From Shimazuella alba (lineage in GTDB: Bacteria; Bacillota; Bacilli; Thermoactinomycetales; Thermoactinomycetaceae), in assembly GCF_009831235.1 (NCBI RefSeq), contig NZ_WUUL01000010.1, positions 62,001 through 126,000 of the forward strand: a DNA stretch of 64,000 nt, read 5' to 3'. Numbering within the stretch: position 1 is the first letter of the stretch; every line of letters begins with the position of its first letter. Under the pieces are notes generated by a model. It saw nothing but the letters and a program-made list of their open reading frames with translations, ran no database searches and was not told where the DNA came from. Position numbers and translations under genes: made by a program. Below, piece after piece: positions 54,111 through 63,282 of this stretch.

Positions 54111-55109
54111 TTGCTAGAAAAAAAGCCGTATTGGGCAGATGTTCCTGCTATGTTACAGTACGAAATAGAACAAATGATGGGCTCTCGAATTGTAAAAGCT
54201 GATCGGGTTTTTGGAGGATTTGGACCTAGTGCAACATTCCGTCTCTATATGGAAGATGGGCGCACGATTTTTGCCAAGGGAGCTGGTAAGGGATCAACTT
54301 CTTATAATTGGGAATCGGTTTCTTCAGAAGAATATATCTATGAAACCGTCAATTGTATCAAGCCTTTTGCACCAGTTTATCTGGGATCAATGAAAACGTC
54401 TGAATGGCATTTGATTTTTCTTGAAGATGTGAGCAAGGATAGAGAAGTACCCCCATGGACCGAAAATTTGGCGAAACAGGCGATGCACGGTATCGCTAAC
54501 TTTCATATAAGTGGTTTGGATGAACGAGAAAAGGTGACAACGATCGATATAACGGAGTACAATGAGAATTGGAAATCACTGAAAGAAAATGAAGCGAAAA
54601 GAGAATGTTTCTTTGCTTTGTATGGAGACAAAAAATCAGAGGCAGAATTTTGGTTTTGGGAAGTGATTGATCAGCTAATGGATGCAGAAGGCGATGTTCT
54701 GGCATCAGATCAACCGTGGGGTCTGATTCACTTTGATCTACGAGCTGATAATATGCGTTTTCGAGATGGAAGACTCATACTATTCGATTGGTCGCTGATG
54801 TGTTATGGACCATTGATATTGGACGCCACATTCTTTTTCCCCAGTGTGAAAGGGCAAGGTGGACCAACAGCCAAAGTTTTAATGCGTGAATATCAAAAGG
54901 TATTGAAAAAAATTAATATCACATTTCCTCATTTTTGTATTGATGCTGCCGCAGCTTTCACCGCAGGTTATTTTGCCTCCAGAGCAGGGAAAGAGCAGAA
55001 ACCACTATTGCCAAGGATTCGGGAACTTCAGCGTATGCAACTTGGTCCAGCACTTGAATGGATGACAATAAGGATGAATTTGCCTCAGTCGCCTTGCATC
55101 AAATTTTAG
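54111..55109 (+). CDS. APH-fold phosphotransferase
   Basis: A 332-residue protein with TTG start behind GTGGGGGT. The nucleotide-binding part includes VFGGFGPSATFRLYMEDGRTIFAKG. The catalytic loop is LIHFDLRADNMRF, with the metal Asp in LILFDWSLMCYGP. This is the classic HxD-x4-N and D-W pattern of aminoglycoside/choline kinase-like enzymes. The substrate could be an antibiotic, a sugar or a small metabolite; nothing in the sequence decides. Followed by a broken Nudix gene. Confidence 0.8.
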   Translation: MLEKKPYWADVPAMLQYEIEQMMGSRIVKADRVFGGFGPSATFRLYMEDGRTIFAKGAGKGSTSYNWESVSSEEYIYETVNCIKPFAPVYLGSMKTSEWHLIFLEDVSKDREVPPWTENLAKQAMHGIANFHISGLDEREKVTTIDITEYNENWKSLKENEAKRECFFALYGDKKSEAEFWFWEVIDQLMDAEGDVLASDQPWGLIHFDLRADNMRFRDGRLILFDWSLMCYGPLILDATFFFPSVKGQGGPTAKVLMREYQKVLKKINITFPHFCIDAAAAFTAGYFASRAGKEQKPLLPRIRELQRMQLGPALEWMTIRMNLPQSPCIKF

Positions 55110-55128
55110 TACTAAGGAGAGCCAAACA

Positions 55129-55281
55129 ATGTATGTATCTGTAAGCGCATATATTGAAAATGATTTTGGTTAAGTGCTGCTTGTAAAAACGATCAAACGA
55201 TCTGATACTTGGGAATTTCCGGGTGGTCAAGTTGAGGATAAGGAATCGCTGCTGTCTGCTCTCAAAAGGGAAGTTGTATGA
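55129..55281 (+). pseudogene. Truncated Nudix hydrolase
   Basis: After AAGGAG an ATG opens MYVSVSAYIENDFG, then TAA at 55171, then VLLVKTIKRSDTWEFPGGQV and EDKESLLSALKREVV before a TGA. The Nudix box is G-x5-E-x7-REV and its final E-x-x-E-x-G part is cut off. The rest of the gene is replaced by a decayed piece of the LD-carboxypeptidase gene. The DNA at 55545-55652 may be its remaining tail, but this is unsure. Confidence 0.75.
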
Positions 55282-55544
55282 AAAAGGGTATGGATTATAC
55301 CATCGATTATTTGCAAAAGTGTCTTATGATAGAAAGTTCATTGAAAATAGGACCTTTCATGAGAATAGAGGTTGGACTGTTATTCAAGAAGGAGAAGCAG
55401 AGGGAGTGAGTATAGGAGGAAATCTATGCACCTTAAATCTACTTCAAGGAACGGAATACATGCCATTTCTAGAAGGTAGTATTCTTTTTCTAGAAGATGA
55501 TTACCTAACTTTCCCTGCTAATTTTGATCGAGATCTCCAATCTC
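55281..55544 (+). pseudogene. Decayed partial copy of the adjacent LD-carboxypeptidase gene
   Basis: Aligns with 56071-56388 inside the intact S66 gene. An internal deletion of about 50 bases lies near 55346. The distal part (about 55355-55544) is almost identical at DNA level; for example both read ENRGWTVIQEGEAEGVSIGG/VNRGWTVIQEGEAEGVSIGG when translated. It lies directly in the broken Nudix gene. It cannot encode an active protein. Confidence 0.85.
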
Positions 55545-55652
55545 TTTTGTTTTTGGTTCCGTTGCACATGCAGTTAAAGAAGTATGACGGCACTATAACC
55601 GTTATGAATCTATATTTGAACAGTAGTACTCTAGGGAAAGGAATACGGAACT

Positions 55653-56633
55653 ATGTTATTTCCAAAAAGATGTAAATCAGGTGACCATATCCGAGTTGTT
55701 TCTCCATCTAGCAGTTTCTCTATTTTATCGAAAGAAACGGTAGATATTGCCCTGCAAAGATTAAGTAATCTAGGGTTTACCATCTCGATATCACAACATG
55801 CATCTGTGATCGATGGGTTTGATTCCTCATCTATCGAGGCGAGGATCGAGGATATCCATGATGCTTTTGCAGATGAGAGAGTGGATGCCATTATTACAAC
55901 GATTGGAGGACATAACTGCAATCAATTATTGAAATATTTGGATTACAAACTCATCAAACAAAATCCGAAAATACTTGTTGGATACTCAGACATAACAGCT
56001 CTATCCAATACGATCTATGCCAAAACAGGTCTCGTCACGTATTCTGGTTCACATTTTTCTACGTTTGGGATGAAAAAAGGTGTAGAATACACCATTTCAT
56101 ATTTTCAAAAGTGTCTCATGATGGAAGATTCATTAGCCGTGAAACCATCTACACATTGGAGTGATGATGCATGGTATTTGGATCAAGAAAATAGAACTTT
56201 TCATGTGAATAGAGGTTGGACTGTTATTCAAGAAGGAGAAGCAGAGGGAGTGAGCATAGGTGGAAATTTATGCACCTTAAATCTACTTCAAGGAACGGAA
56301 TACATGCCATCTCTAGAAGGTAGTATTCTTTTTCTAGAAGATGACTATCTAACCTTTCCTGCCAATTTTGATCGAGATCTCCAATCTCTGATTCATCAAT
56401 CTGGTTTCGAAGGAGTAAAAGGTATCCTAATAGGTAGATTTCAACTCAAAAGTGGCGTAACGGACGAGCTCTTGCAAAAGATAATAGCTTCTAAGAAAGA
56501 GCTAAGAGGAATACCTATACTTGCAAATGTAGACTTTGGGCATACCAGTCCCATATTTACCTTTCCAATTGGTGGGAGAGTGAAAATGAGAGCGATGAAG
56601 GAAGGATCGAGTCTTGTCATCCAACAACACTAA
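55653..56633 (+). CDS. S66-family LD-carboxypeptidase (MccF/LdcA-like)
   Basis: A 326-residue serine peptidase. IRVVSPSSSFSILSKETVD opens the N-terminal domain, IITTIGGHNCNQLLKYLDY is conserved around the Asp/Asn loop, and GYSDITALSNTIY holds the nucleophile Ser. The C-terminal domain carries the Glu (LFLEDDYL) and the terminal His (VDFGHTSPIFTFPIGG). The longer substrate-binding loop and domain sizes resemble the MccF branch, which inactivates microcin C-type nucleotide peptides. The LdcA branch trims murein tetrapeptides. Immunity towards a peptide or recycling of cell wall are both possible. A partial copy lies just upstream. Confidence 0.87.
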   Translation: MLFPKRCKSGDHIRVVSPSSSFSILSKETVDIALQRLSNLGFTISISQHASVIDGFDSSSIEARIEDIHDAFADERVDAIITTIGGHNCNQLLKYLDYKLIKQNPKILVGYSDITALSNTIYAKTGLVTYSGSHFSTFGMKKGVEYTISYFQKCLMMEDSLAVKPSTHWSDDAWYLDQENRTFHVNRGWTVIQEGEAEGVSIGGNLCTLNLLQGTEYMPSLEGSILFLEDDYLTFPANFDRDLQSLIHQSGFEGVKGILIGRFQLKSGVTDELLQKIIASKKELRGIPILANVDFGHTSPIFTFPIGGRVKMRAMKEGSSLVIQQH

Positions 56634-56657
56634 ATTACTTAGAGAATTATTGTCGAG

Positions 56658-57626
56658 GTGAGTGAAATCAAAGCAATTCAAGAATCTATTTTTCATACAA
56701 TGGAATCGATGCTATCTGTAGAAGTACAGTCTGAAGAACCGATTCTTCGAGGACGTAAAAATTTAAAGTGGATCGTTACTTTATCCAGTGGAGAAAAATT
56801 ATTTGTAAAACAGTATCATCAACAACGGTACATGGGAAAGCTTTCATACGTCAAAAAAGCTTTAGCGATCCAAAATACACTTCAACACCAAGGAGTCGTT
56901 TGTCCGAAAATCCATACTTGGAATGGAGAATATATTTTAACTACTCCAGACGGAGTTTTGTTTTCATTCATGGAGGTGTGTAAAGGAGAGTTTGTAAAGC
57001 CCAGTCATACAACTGTGAAACAAATGCAGTCTCTTGGATATGAACTAGGAAAAATGCATTCTGCTTTTCGAAGACTACCTGCCAGTGTGCTCCATTGGTC
57101 ACCATCAAAAGAACACATTCAGGATGAGTGGGAAAAACAATACAAACAAGCAAAATAAGGTGAATGCACTCCTCGAATTCTGTCTACATTGTAGCAACAA
57201 CGAGAGATTTTGAATCACCTTGATTTTACCCTATTTCAACTTTGTACTCATGGTTGGACTCACTGGGATCTCCACCTTGATAATGTGCTATTTCAAGATG
57301 ATCATGTTTCAGCAATCTTAGATTTTGATCGAGAGAGGTATGTGTACCCAGAATTAGATGTGGCACGGGTAGTATTATCTGGTTGCATAGATGAAAATGG
57401 TTTAAATAAGGCAAAGTTAGATTCTTTTTTTAAAGGTTACCAAGAATGGTTTCCATCTTTTGAGTTGAAAGACTTAGGACGAGCACTTCAATTGTTATGG
57501 ATAGTGGAAGCACCTTGGTGGATAAAAACAGATATCGAAAAATGCAGTGTAGTTCCACAACGATTTTTTCTAGAGATCGAGTGGTTACAAAAGAACTGGG
57601 GTATTTTCAATGAAAATTCACAATAA
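56658..57626 (+). pseudogene. APH-fold phosphotransferase broken by frame disruptions
   Basis: The N-terminal half (56658-57155) has LKWIVTLSSGEKLFVKQYHQ, the nucleotide-binding lysine region. The C-terminal half (from about 57204, same frame) has HGWTHWDLHLDNVLFQDDHV with the catalytic HxD-x4-N and AILDFDRERYVYPELDVARVV with the metal Asp. Between them the frame contains TAA at 57156 and TAG at 57201. A neighbouring frame bridges the gap (NKVNALLEFCLHCSNNERF), so two compensating indels about 60 bases apart would restore one protein. Spore-coat-associated CotS-like or antibiotic kinases are related. Decay or sequencing error. Confidence 0.75.
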
Positions 57627-57701
57627 AAATATTTTATAGAAAAATCGAAGGAATTTAGCAATATGAATAGAATTTAATACCTTGATGGAGGGATGTATAT
57701 T

Positions 57702-59648
57702 ATGAATAAAGTGTTAGAAGGTTTAGATGAAAGCCTATCTATTTTCGGAGGTTTTAAAAGTTTCTTTCGGAAAAATCCCGATTCATTAGTTGGATATGTC
57801 ATGGATTTGGGTTACGAAGAAGGGGTAGTGATAACAAATGATTTTTACAAACTTCGAAACCAAGGTATCCCCAAAAATTCATTTGTAATTATCAAATTGA
57901 TTGATACAAATGTCAATGTTATTGATAGGAATACAAATAAAAGTATAGGTGTGCCTGAACATTACATTCTTGCTAGAGTGAAAGAACCAACAGCTACACC
58001 TCTTTCAAGTGATGTTTCGAGAACCTATTTTGAATTGCATAAAAGTCATATGCCTGAGATAGATATTTTTACAAAGGCGGAATTACAATGGAGTGCACTA
58101 AAAATAGCTGTTTTAGGTACATATTATGAAAATGAAGAAGGTAATTTAGAGTTTGCTGGTGATATAGAAAGTTATTTTTCTCCACACTTATATGAAGTGT
58201 ACAGACCTTCTAACGAAATTCTTGACAACATAATAAATAGTTCGATTCAAAAAAATATATTCAATATCGGAAAACTTCGATATACAGAATCAAAATTGTA
58301 TAAATCAGTTGACGTTAAAGTAAATGTTTCAGTTGATGATTTTATTGGTTCCAGAACTGCCTTATTTGGAAAAACAAGAATGGGTAAAAGCAATACTGTA
58401 AAGATCATTGCAGAATCTATTATAACGAATCAAGATAATGATAAAACAGTTGGGCAAATTATCTTCGATATGAATGGTGAATATGCCAATAAAAATGGTC
58501 AAGATGATACATCATTGTATGAAAAATACAACAGTAAGTGTACTAGGTATTCTGTTAATAAGAAAGCAGGAATGGAAACTTTAAAAGCAAATATGTATGA
58601 AGATCTAAAGCTCGGACATGAGATCATTAAACAAATGTTGCTAGAGGAAAATGTTAAGGCTGATTATATTAATGGTTTCACCAGTTTTGAGCTACAAGAT
58701 GATCAAGAACAAGAAGATATTAAAAATCGTAGTTATGGAGATTACAAACGTTATAGACGTCACGAGAGCATTTATAAATGTATCCTAAAAAAGGCTAAAT
58801 TTGAATGTGGTGATAAATATAAAGTTTACTTTGATATAAACTCACAAATACTATCAACGGTATTTGGGGAAAATTTCAAATTGCAAGGAAAATATATTCC
58901 CATTGGTGACGCTATTTCGTACTACAGTAAAATTTGGGATACTTACGTTGATCTGAAAGGTAAGGGCCCATTTATTAAAAAGAATAAAGATAAAGAAAGT
59001 ATAGAAAAACCATATTTTGATGAAACGGATATCTCTTTGCTCAGTATTTTAACAGGAAAAAAACACAGCGGTTCAAACGTCAGTGGAATAACAAAAATAA
59101 TGAAATATAGTGACTATCATGATTACTCAGCCAACAATGCACTATACAAAATGTTAGATGATATATATAAAGAAAAGACAGTGATTTTAGATTTGAGTAA
59201 TTCTAATCCAGTAATTTCACGTTTTTTTACTGAAAAATTGTGCAATACCATTTTTTCCGAACAAATGGAGCTATTTACAGAAAATAATTTAAATGGTCGT
59301 TATGTACAAATGTATTTTGAAGAAGCCCACAATATTTTCCCTTCGAATGATAATGACATGTCTAATATATATAATCGATTAGCTAAAGAAGGAGCTAAAT
59401 TAAACATTGGTTTGATTTATTCAACACAAAGTATCAGTACTTTGAGCAGAGATCTGCTAAAGAATACGGAAAACTTTTTTATCGCTCATTTAAATGATCA
59501 AAATGAAATTAAAGAATTAACCAAGTTCTATGAATTTAAAGATGTAGGGTTGGATGTTCAAAAGACAAAATCAAAAGGATTTGTGAGGCTTGTTACACAA
59601 TCACATAAATATGCATTACCAGTTCAAATCAAAAAGTTTGAGGTGTAG
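57702..59648 (+). CDS. HerA-like ATPase/translocase
   Basis: A 648-residue protein. The ATG at 57702 is preferred because GGAGGG lies ten bases upstream; the ATG at 57693 touches it. An N-terminal beta-rich region (about 1-160) fits a HAS-barrel-like domain. The P-loop is ALFGKTRMGKSNTVKII, with Lys 229. Walker B is MYFEEAHNIFP with Glu 540/541, and a later GLIYSTQSISTLSRDLLKNTENFF supplies the sensor/arginine region of HerA/FtsK-type motors. HerA forms a hexamer that pumps DNA to a NurA nuclease, and this gene is followed after two bases by a NurA-like gene. Bacterial HerA copies of this kind are usually in phage-defence loci. Confidence 0.9.
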   Translation: MNKVLEGLDESLSIFGGFKSFFRKNPDSLVGYVMDLGYEEGVVITNDFYKLRNQGIPKNSFVIIKLIDTNVNVIDRNTNKSIGVPEHYILARVKEPTATPLSSDVSRTYFELHKSHMPEIDIFTKAELQWSALKIAVLGTYYENEEGNLEFAGDIESYFSPHLYEVYRPSNEILDNIINSSIQKNIFNIGKLRYTESKLYKSVDVKVNVSVDDFIGSRTALFGKTRMGKSNTVKIIAESIITNQDNDKTVGQIIFDMNGEYANKNGQDDTSLYEKYNSKCTRYSVNKKAGMETLKANMYEDLKLGHEIIKQMLLEENVKADYINGFTSFELQDDQEQEDIKNRSYGDYKRYRRHESIYKCILKKAKFECGDKYKVYFDINSQILSTVFGENFKLQGKYIPIGDAISYYSKIWDTYVDLKGKGPFIKKNKDKESIEKPYFDETDISLLSILTGKKHSGSNVSGITKIMKYSDYHDYSANNALYKMLDDIYKEKTVILDLSNSNPVISRFFTEKLCNTIFSEQMELFTENNLNGRYVQMYFEEAHNIFPSNDNDMSNIYNRLAKEGAKLNIGLIYSTQSISTLSRDLLKNTENFFIAHLNDQNEIKELTKFYEFKDVGLDVQKTKSKGFVRLVTQSHKYALPVQIKKFEV

Positions 59649-59650
59649 AC

Positions 59651-60967
59651 ATGGCCTATAATTCTAATGGAAAGATGCCATTTGAATTCGCTAGTAAGTT
59701 AGGACATTTAGACATTATAAAAAATGATTTTGTGAAGGAACTAATTAATGAGTTTGAGTCAGTACAATTTAATTCAGATCCCAAGCATATTGAGGAAAAT
59801 ACCTACACAGTAGATGTAGACAAAAGCGATATACGTGCAATTATTACCATTGATGGGAGTTGCAGCACTCTTGAAAATGCAATAAATAAAAAGAAATCAA
59901 TTTCATTTATTAAGATCGCCACTCTGATGATAGGTTTAGAGAAGTTAGAACAGGCCCAAAGTGTCATTGTTGATCCCAAACTAATTAATGAGATTATCAC
60001 TCAATATTCGGATACCATATGTACAGTTCTCCCTTTGAACAATGTAAAAATCAAAGGGATCTCTCCATTAGAAACGATTAGGAGAATTGTAAATATAACC
60101 ATTAGAGAAAAGTATCCAGTTTTATATGAAACTCTTCGATTTTTGGTATTTAAAGAATGGCTTAATAACTATGATTCTACTATCAGTTTTTCATGCCCCA
60201 TGTGTGGTCATGTAAACATAAAGATAGGTGAATTTGACCAATTTATATGTGGAAATGTAGAATGCGGACAGAATATTTTCTTAACAGACTATATTGGATT
60301 GCACATGGAATTTAGTGAAGAAAATACAAATGAAAGTATTGCATTGAATTTCATGCAAGTATTGGAGCATCTTTGGTATTTAAGTTATTTGATTTCAATT
60401 TACAAAGATAAAAAATATCGCTTGTCACAAATTTTATTATTAAAAGATGGTCCATTAATTCTTAACTCGCAATATTCAAGATTAGTAATTCCTATAAGAG
60501 AATTTATTCAACATCTCAAAGATAGTGATGTCAAAGCATATTTGGTAGGAATAGAGAAGAGCGGTCCCTTTACAGATCATGCAGAAATTATCTCCAAGAA
60601 TTTAAAACAGGTTGGAGAAGTATTCATTCCGAGTAATAAGTATATTTTTTCAAATATAAAATCGGGTGGATCAGATACGGATTATGGTGAAAGAGTGCTA
60701 TATGGTTCAAAATTATTCGTAAAAATAGATGAGAATAATGTTATAGTAGCTACTATACCGACTGGTGAGTATACCTCTAATCCAAAATATGAGGACTTCT
60801 ATGGTATTAATGAGATAGTAAAAATCCTTGTTCAGCTAAGATCCAAACAATTCGCGAATGCCTTATTACCAATTGTTGCAGTTAATAAACTTGCTTCAAT
60901 GTCTGTTTATCCAACAAACAACATTTTACAGAAATTCGCGGATAGCATGATAGGTGTGGAGAGATGA
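59651..60967 (+). CDS. NurA-like nuclease with inserted zinc ribbon
   Basis: A 438-residue protein two bases after the HerA-like gene. IITIDGSCSTLE places Asp 68 where NurA has its first metal-binding Asp. LLLKDGPLIL gives a second Asp at 266. VGIEKSGPFTDHAEII matches the G-x-x-K-S block of the RNase H-like NurA domain. Between them lies FSCPMCGH ... ICGNVECGQ, a four-cysteine zinc ribbon (C182, C185, C200, C205), which is not part of the minimal NurA fold. It should act with the HerA motor as a DNA-end nuclease. The insert may give DNA or partner specificity. Assignment rests on these motifs and the HerA pairing. Confidence 0.82.
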   Translation: MAYNSNGKMPFEFASKLGHLDIIKNDFVKELINEFESVQFNSDPKHIEENTYTVDVDKSDIRAIITIDGSCSTLENAINKKKSISFIKIATLMIGLEKLEQAQSVIVDPKLINEIITQYSDTICTVLPLNNVKIKGISPLETIRRIVNITIREKYPVLYETLRFLVFKEWLNNYDSTISFSCPMCGHVNIKIGEFDQFICGNVECGQNIFLTDYIGLHMEFSEENTNESIALNFMQVLEHLWYLSYLISIYKDKKYRLSQILLLKDGPLILNSQYSRLVIPIREFIQHLKDSDVKAYLVGIEKSGPFTDHAEIISKNLKQVGEVFIPSNKYIFSNIKSGGSDTDYGERVLYGSKLFVKIDENNVIVATIPTGEYTSNPKYEDFYGINEIVKILVQLRSKQFANALLPIVAVNKLASMSVYPTNNILQKFADSMIGVER

Positions 60968-60975
60968 GGTGAACA

Positions 60976-61836
60976 ATGTTACAAGTAGTGCCAAATAAAG
61001 GTACAACGAAATTTAAAAATGAATTACCTGAAAAAGCGATTGGAAAACCATTTCTAAAGTGGGCTGGTGGAAAGACAGCGTTACTGTCAAAGATTTTCCC
61101 ATTTCTTCCTAAGTATTTCAATTCATACTATGAACCTTTTATTGGTGGAGGAGCTTTGTTCTTTGCCACTAATCCTTATAATTCGGTTATATCCGATATT
61201 AATGGAGAATTGATTAATGTATATGTTCAAGTAAGAGACAATTGTGAAGCGATTATTTGTGCTCTTAAACAAATGCCTTATGATGAAGATTTTTATTATG
61301 AAACTCGAAAAAAAAAGCCAACTAATTTGATTGACAGAGCAATAAGAATGATCTATTTAAATAGGACATGTTGGAACGGATTGTATAGAGAAAACCTAAA
61401 AGGCGAATTTAATGTTCCTTTTGGAAAGTTTAAAAATGCAATTATTTGTGATGAAGTGGCTATTCGAAATGCATCAACAATGTTAAAAAAAGCAAAGATC
61501 ATGAATAGTGATTTTCAAGATGCCCTTGTAAATGTCCAAGAAGGTGATTTAGTTTTTATTGATCCGCCATATACTGTCATAAATGAATCTGATAGGTTTA
61601 CAAAATATAATTCAAAAATATTTTCTTGGGAAGATCAAATCAGACTTGCAAAAACAGCTAAAGAATTGACAGAAAGAGGTGCATATATTGTAGTTAGTAA
61701 TGCACATCATAAAGAAATCAAAAAATTATATCAAGATTTTAATAGCCATGTAATTAAACGTACTAGTTTAATAAGTGGTGATAAAAAAGGTAGAAGAAAA
61801 ACAACCGAGTACTTATTTACGAATATTTCATTGTAG
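60976..61836 (+). CDS. Dam-type DNA adenine N6-methyltransferase
   Basis: A 286-residue class alpha (D12) methyltransferase. FLKWAGGKTALL (K28-K33) and PFIGGGALFF (G57) bind SAM. VFIDPPYTV is catalytic motif IV with D196-P-P-Y199. Family members methylate adenine, often in GATC; the recognition sequence cannot be read here. It starts eight bases after the NurA-like stop, with GATGAGGTG upstream, so it is the third gene of the HerA-NurA operon. That placement suggests it marks host DNA so that the HerA-NurA machine spares it. No restriction endonuclease gene is next to it. Confidence 0.93.
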   Translation: MLQVVPNKGTTKFKNELPEKAIGKPFLKWAGGKTALLSKIFPFLPKYFNSYYEPFIGGGALFFATNPYNSVISDINGELINVYVQVRDNCEAIICALKQMPYDEDFYYETRKKKPTNLIDRAIRMIYLNRTCWNGLYRENLKGEFNVPFGKFKNAIICDEVAIRNASTMLKKAKIMNSDFQDALVNVQEGDLVFIDPPYTVINESDRFTKYNSKIFSWEDQIRLAKTAKELTERGAYIVVSNAHHKEIKKLYQDFNSHVIKRTSLISGDKKGRRKTTEYLFTNISL

Positions 61837-62049
61837 ATAAAAAAGCAACAATTAGCGAGCTGTTTTTTTGTTCAGTAGAATTAATTTTACCCGAAAACTT
61901 TAAATCGCTTTTAATTTCTGCGGAAAGTGCATATCTTAGATAATTATAACTAAGTAGGCATAATTCTTAATATTCAACTCAGTAAAGTTCGATTCATGTA
62001 TTAATTAAATCCTTCAATTTGCAACTAAATGGACTTTTGTAAGAGTTTT

Positions 62050-62090
62050 AAAAAGCAGGTAATTCGATAATGAATTACCTGCTTTTTATA
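62050..62090. terminator. Strong terminator between the two defence operons
   Basis: Perfect arms AAAAAGCAGGTAATTC and GAATTACCTGCTTTTT with a six-base loop; it can act in both directions. The remaining gap (61837-62232) holds only an AT-rich stretch with a weak hairpin just after the methyltransferase and the promoter region of the next operon. Confidence 0.75.
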
Positions 62091-62232
62091 AATTGTTGGT
62101 CAATTTTATATGCTTAACTGAAATATAAGTAGGAAAATTGATAATGGAAATCGAAGTGATAATAATATTAATTTATCGGAAGGTACAATTAATCAAACTA
62201 AAAATAGTTATTCAAAGATTTTGGAGGAAAAA

Positions 62233-63282
62233 ATGAAACAACGCATACTAGCATGGATCAGTCAACAGAAAAGAAAGACTTTTGAAATATATAATTTACA
62301 ATATGAATTGGAAAAAAAATACGAATTAAAATACAACGAATTTGCTGCTACTATTAATCAATTAGTTGAAGAAGATTTGATTGAATCAGTTAAAAGTAGT
62401 GGTAAGAACCATCGAGTTAATTCTCTATATAATAAGTACAAATATAAACTGAAAAAAACTAAGATGGGTCAACATGAATTTGAAAAACTACTTTTAACAT
62501 ACCATCCAAAAATTAAATTGAACCATTATAGTGCACACAAAGATGAATTTGAGAAGGACAAGTCATATTTGGACTGTATTAATACATTTTTAAAGAGTAC
62601 TAAGATCAAACATTGGTTATCTGTTAATGAGCGTTCTTATGAATTATTTGGAGATGAAAAATGGTTACAGAAAAATGGACAAAAGATACTTAAAAAGATT
62701 GGACTTTCTTTTAGCGATTTAAAATGTGAAATAGAGCATGAGCCCTTTTTTTATTATCAATGTCCAACATGGAACACGAAAGATCAAGTCAAAGTTCTGA
62801 TTATTGAAAACAAAGATACTTTTGGTAGTTTTAAACGTTTGTTTAAGAGAGGGATGACTAATTTTTTTAAACATACATTCGATCTCTTAATATATGGGGA
62901 AGGCAGAAAAATAGAAAGTAGTATTAAAAGTATTGAGGATATTGAGGGGATGAAAACGAAACATATCCAAGGATTTTATTTTGGTGATTTAGATCCAGTC
63001 GGAATAAATATTTATCTTTCTTTAAAAGAGATAGATATAATACAAGTCTTTCCATTTCATGAACTATACGAAGAGATGATTTCGCGTTTCACACCAAAAG
63101 CAAAATTGCGTATCACAAATCAGGTATATTCACATAAAGATGTTCTAGATTTTCTTCAGTATATAAACAGTGAATATCACGAACAAGTTATAGGATTATT
63201 GCAAAATTATTATATACCACAAGAGTCACTAAATCGTGAGATATTAGAATCATTTGGCAGTAAGGGGATCAATAATGTTTAA
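62233..63282 (+). CDS. jetD: JetD-like TOPRIM protein (Wadjet)
   Basis: A 349-residue protein. The ATG at 62233 has GGAGG upstream. The N-terminal 100 residues form a winged-helix-like DNA-binding region (YNLQYELEKKYELKYNEFAATINQL). The C-terminal half is a DUF2220-type TOPRIM: VLIIENKDTFGSF supplies the Glu, and FYFGDLDPVGINIY the D-x-D with Asp 252 and Asp 254. In Wadjet anti-plasmid systems JetD is the nuclease that cleaves DNA extruded by the JetABC SMC motor. The next gene overlaps its end and looks like JetA, which supports the call. The jetD-first order differs from jetABCD. Confidence 0.82.
   Translation: MKQRILAWISQQKRKTFEIYNLQYELEKKYELKYNEFAATINQLVEEDLIESVKSSGKNHRVNSLYNKYKYKLKKTKMGQHEFEKLLLTYHPKIKLNHYSAHKDEFEKDKSYLDCINTFLKSTKIKHWLSVNERSYELFGDEKWLQKNGQKILKKIGLSFSDLKCEIEHEPFFYYQCPTWNTKDQVKVLIIENKDTFGSFKRLFKRGMTNFFKHTFDLLIYGEGRKIESSIKSIEDIEGMKTKHIQGFYFGDLDPVGINIYLSLKEIDIIQVFPFHELYEEMISRFTPKAKLRITNQVYSHKDVLDFLQYINSEYHEQVIGLLQNYYIPQESLNREILESFGSKGINNV

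Noticed and set aside
60976-61836. Methyltransferase as part of a classical type II restriction-modification pair
   Set aside because: No restriction endonuclease-like gene adjoins it; it is in tight operon with the HerA and NurA-like genes.
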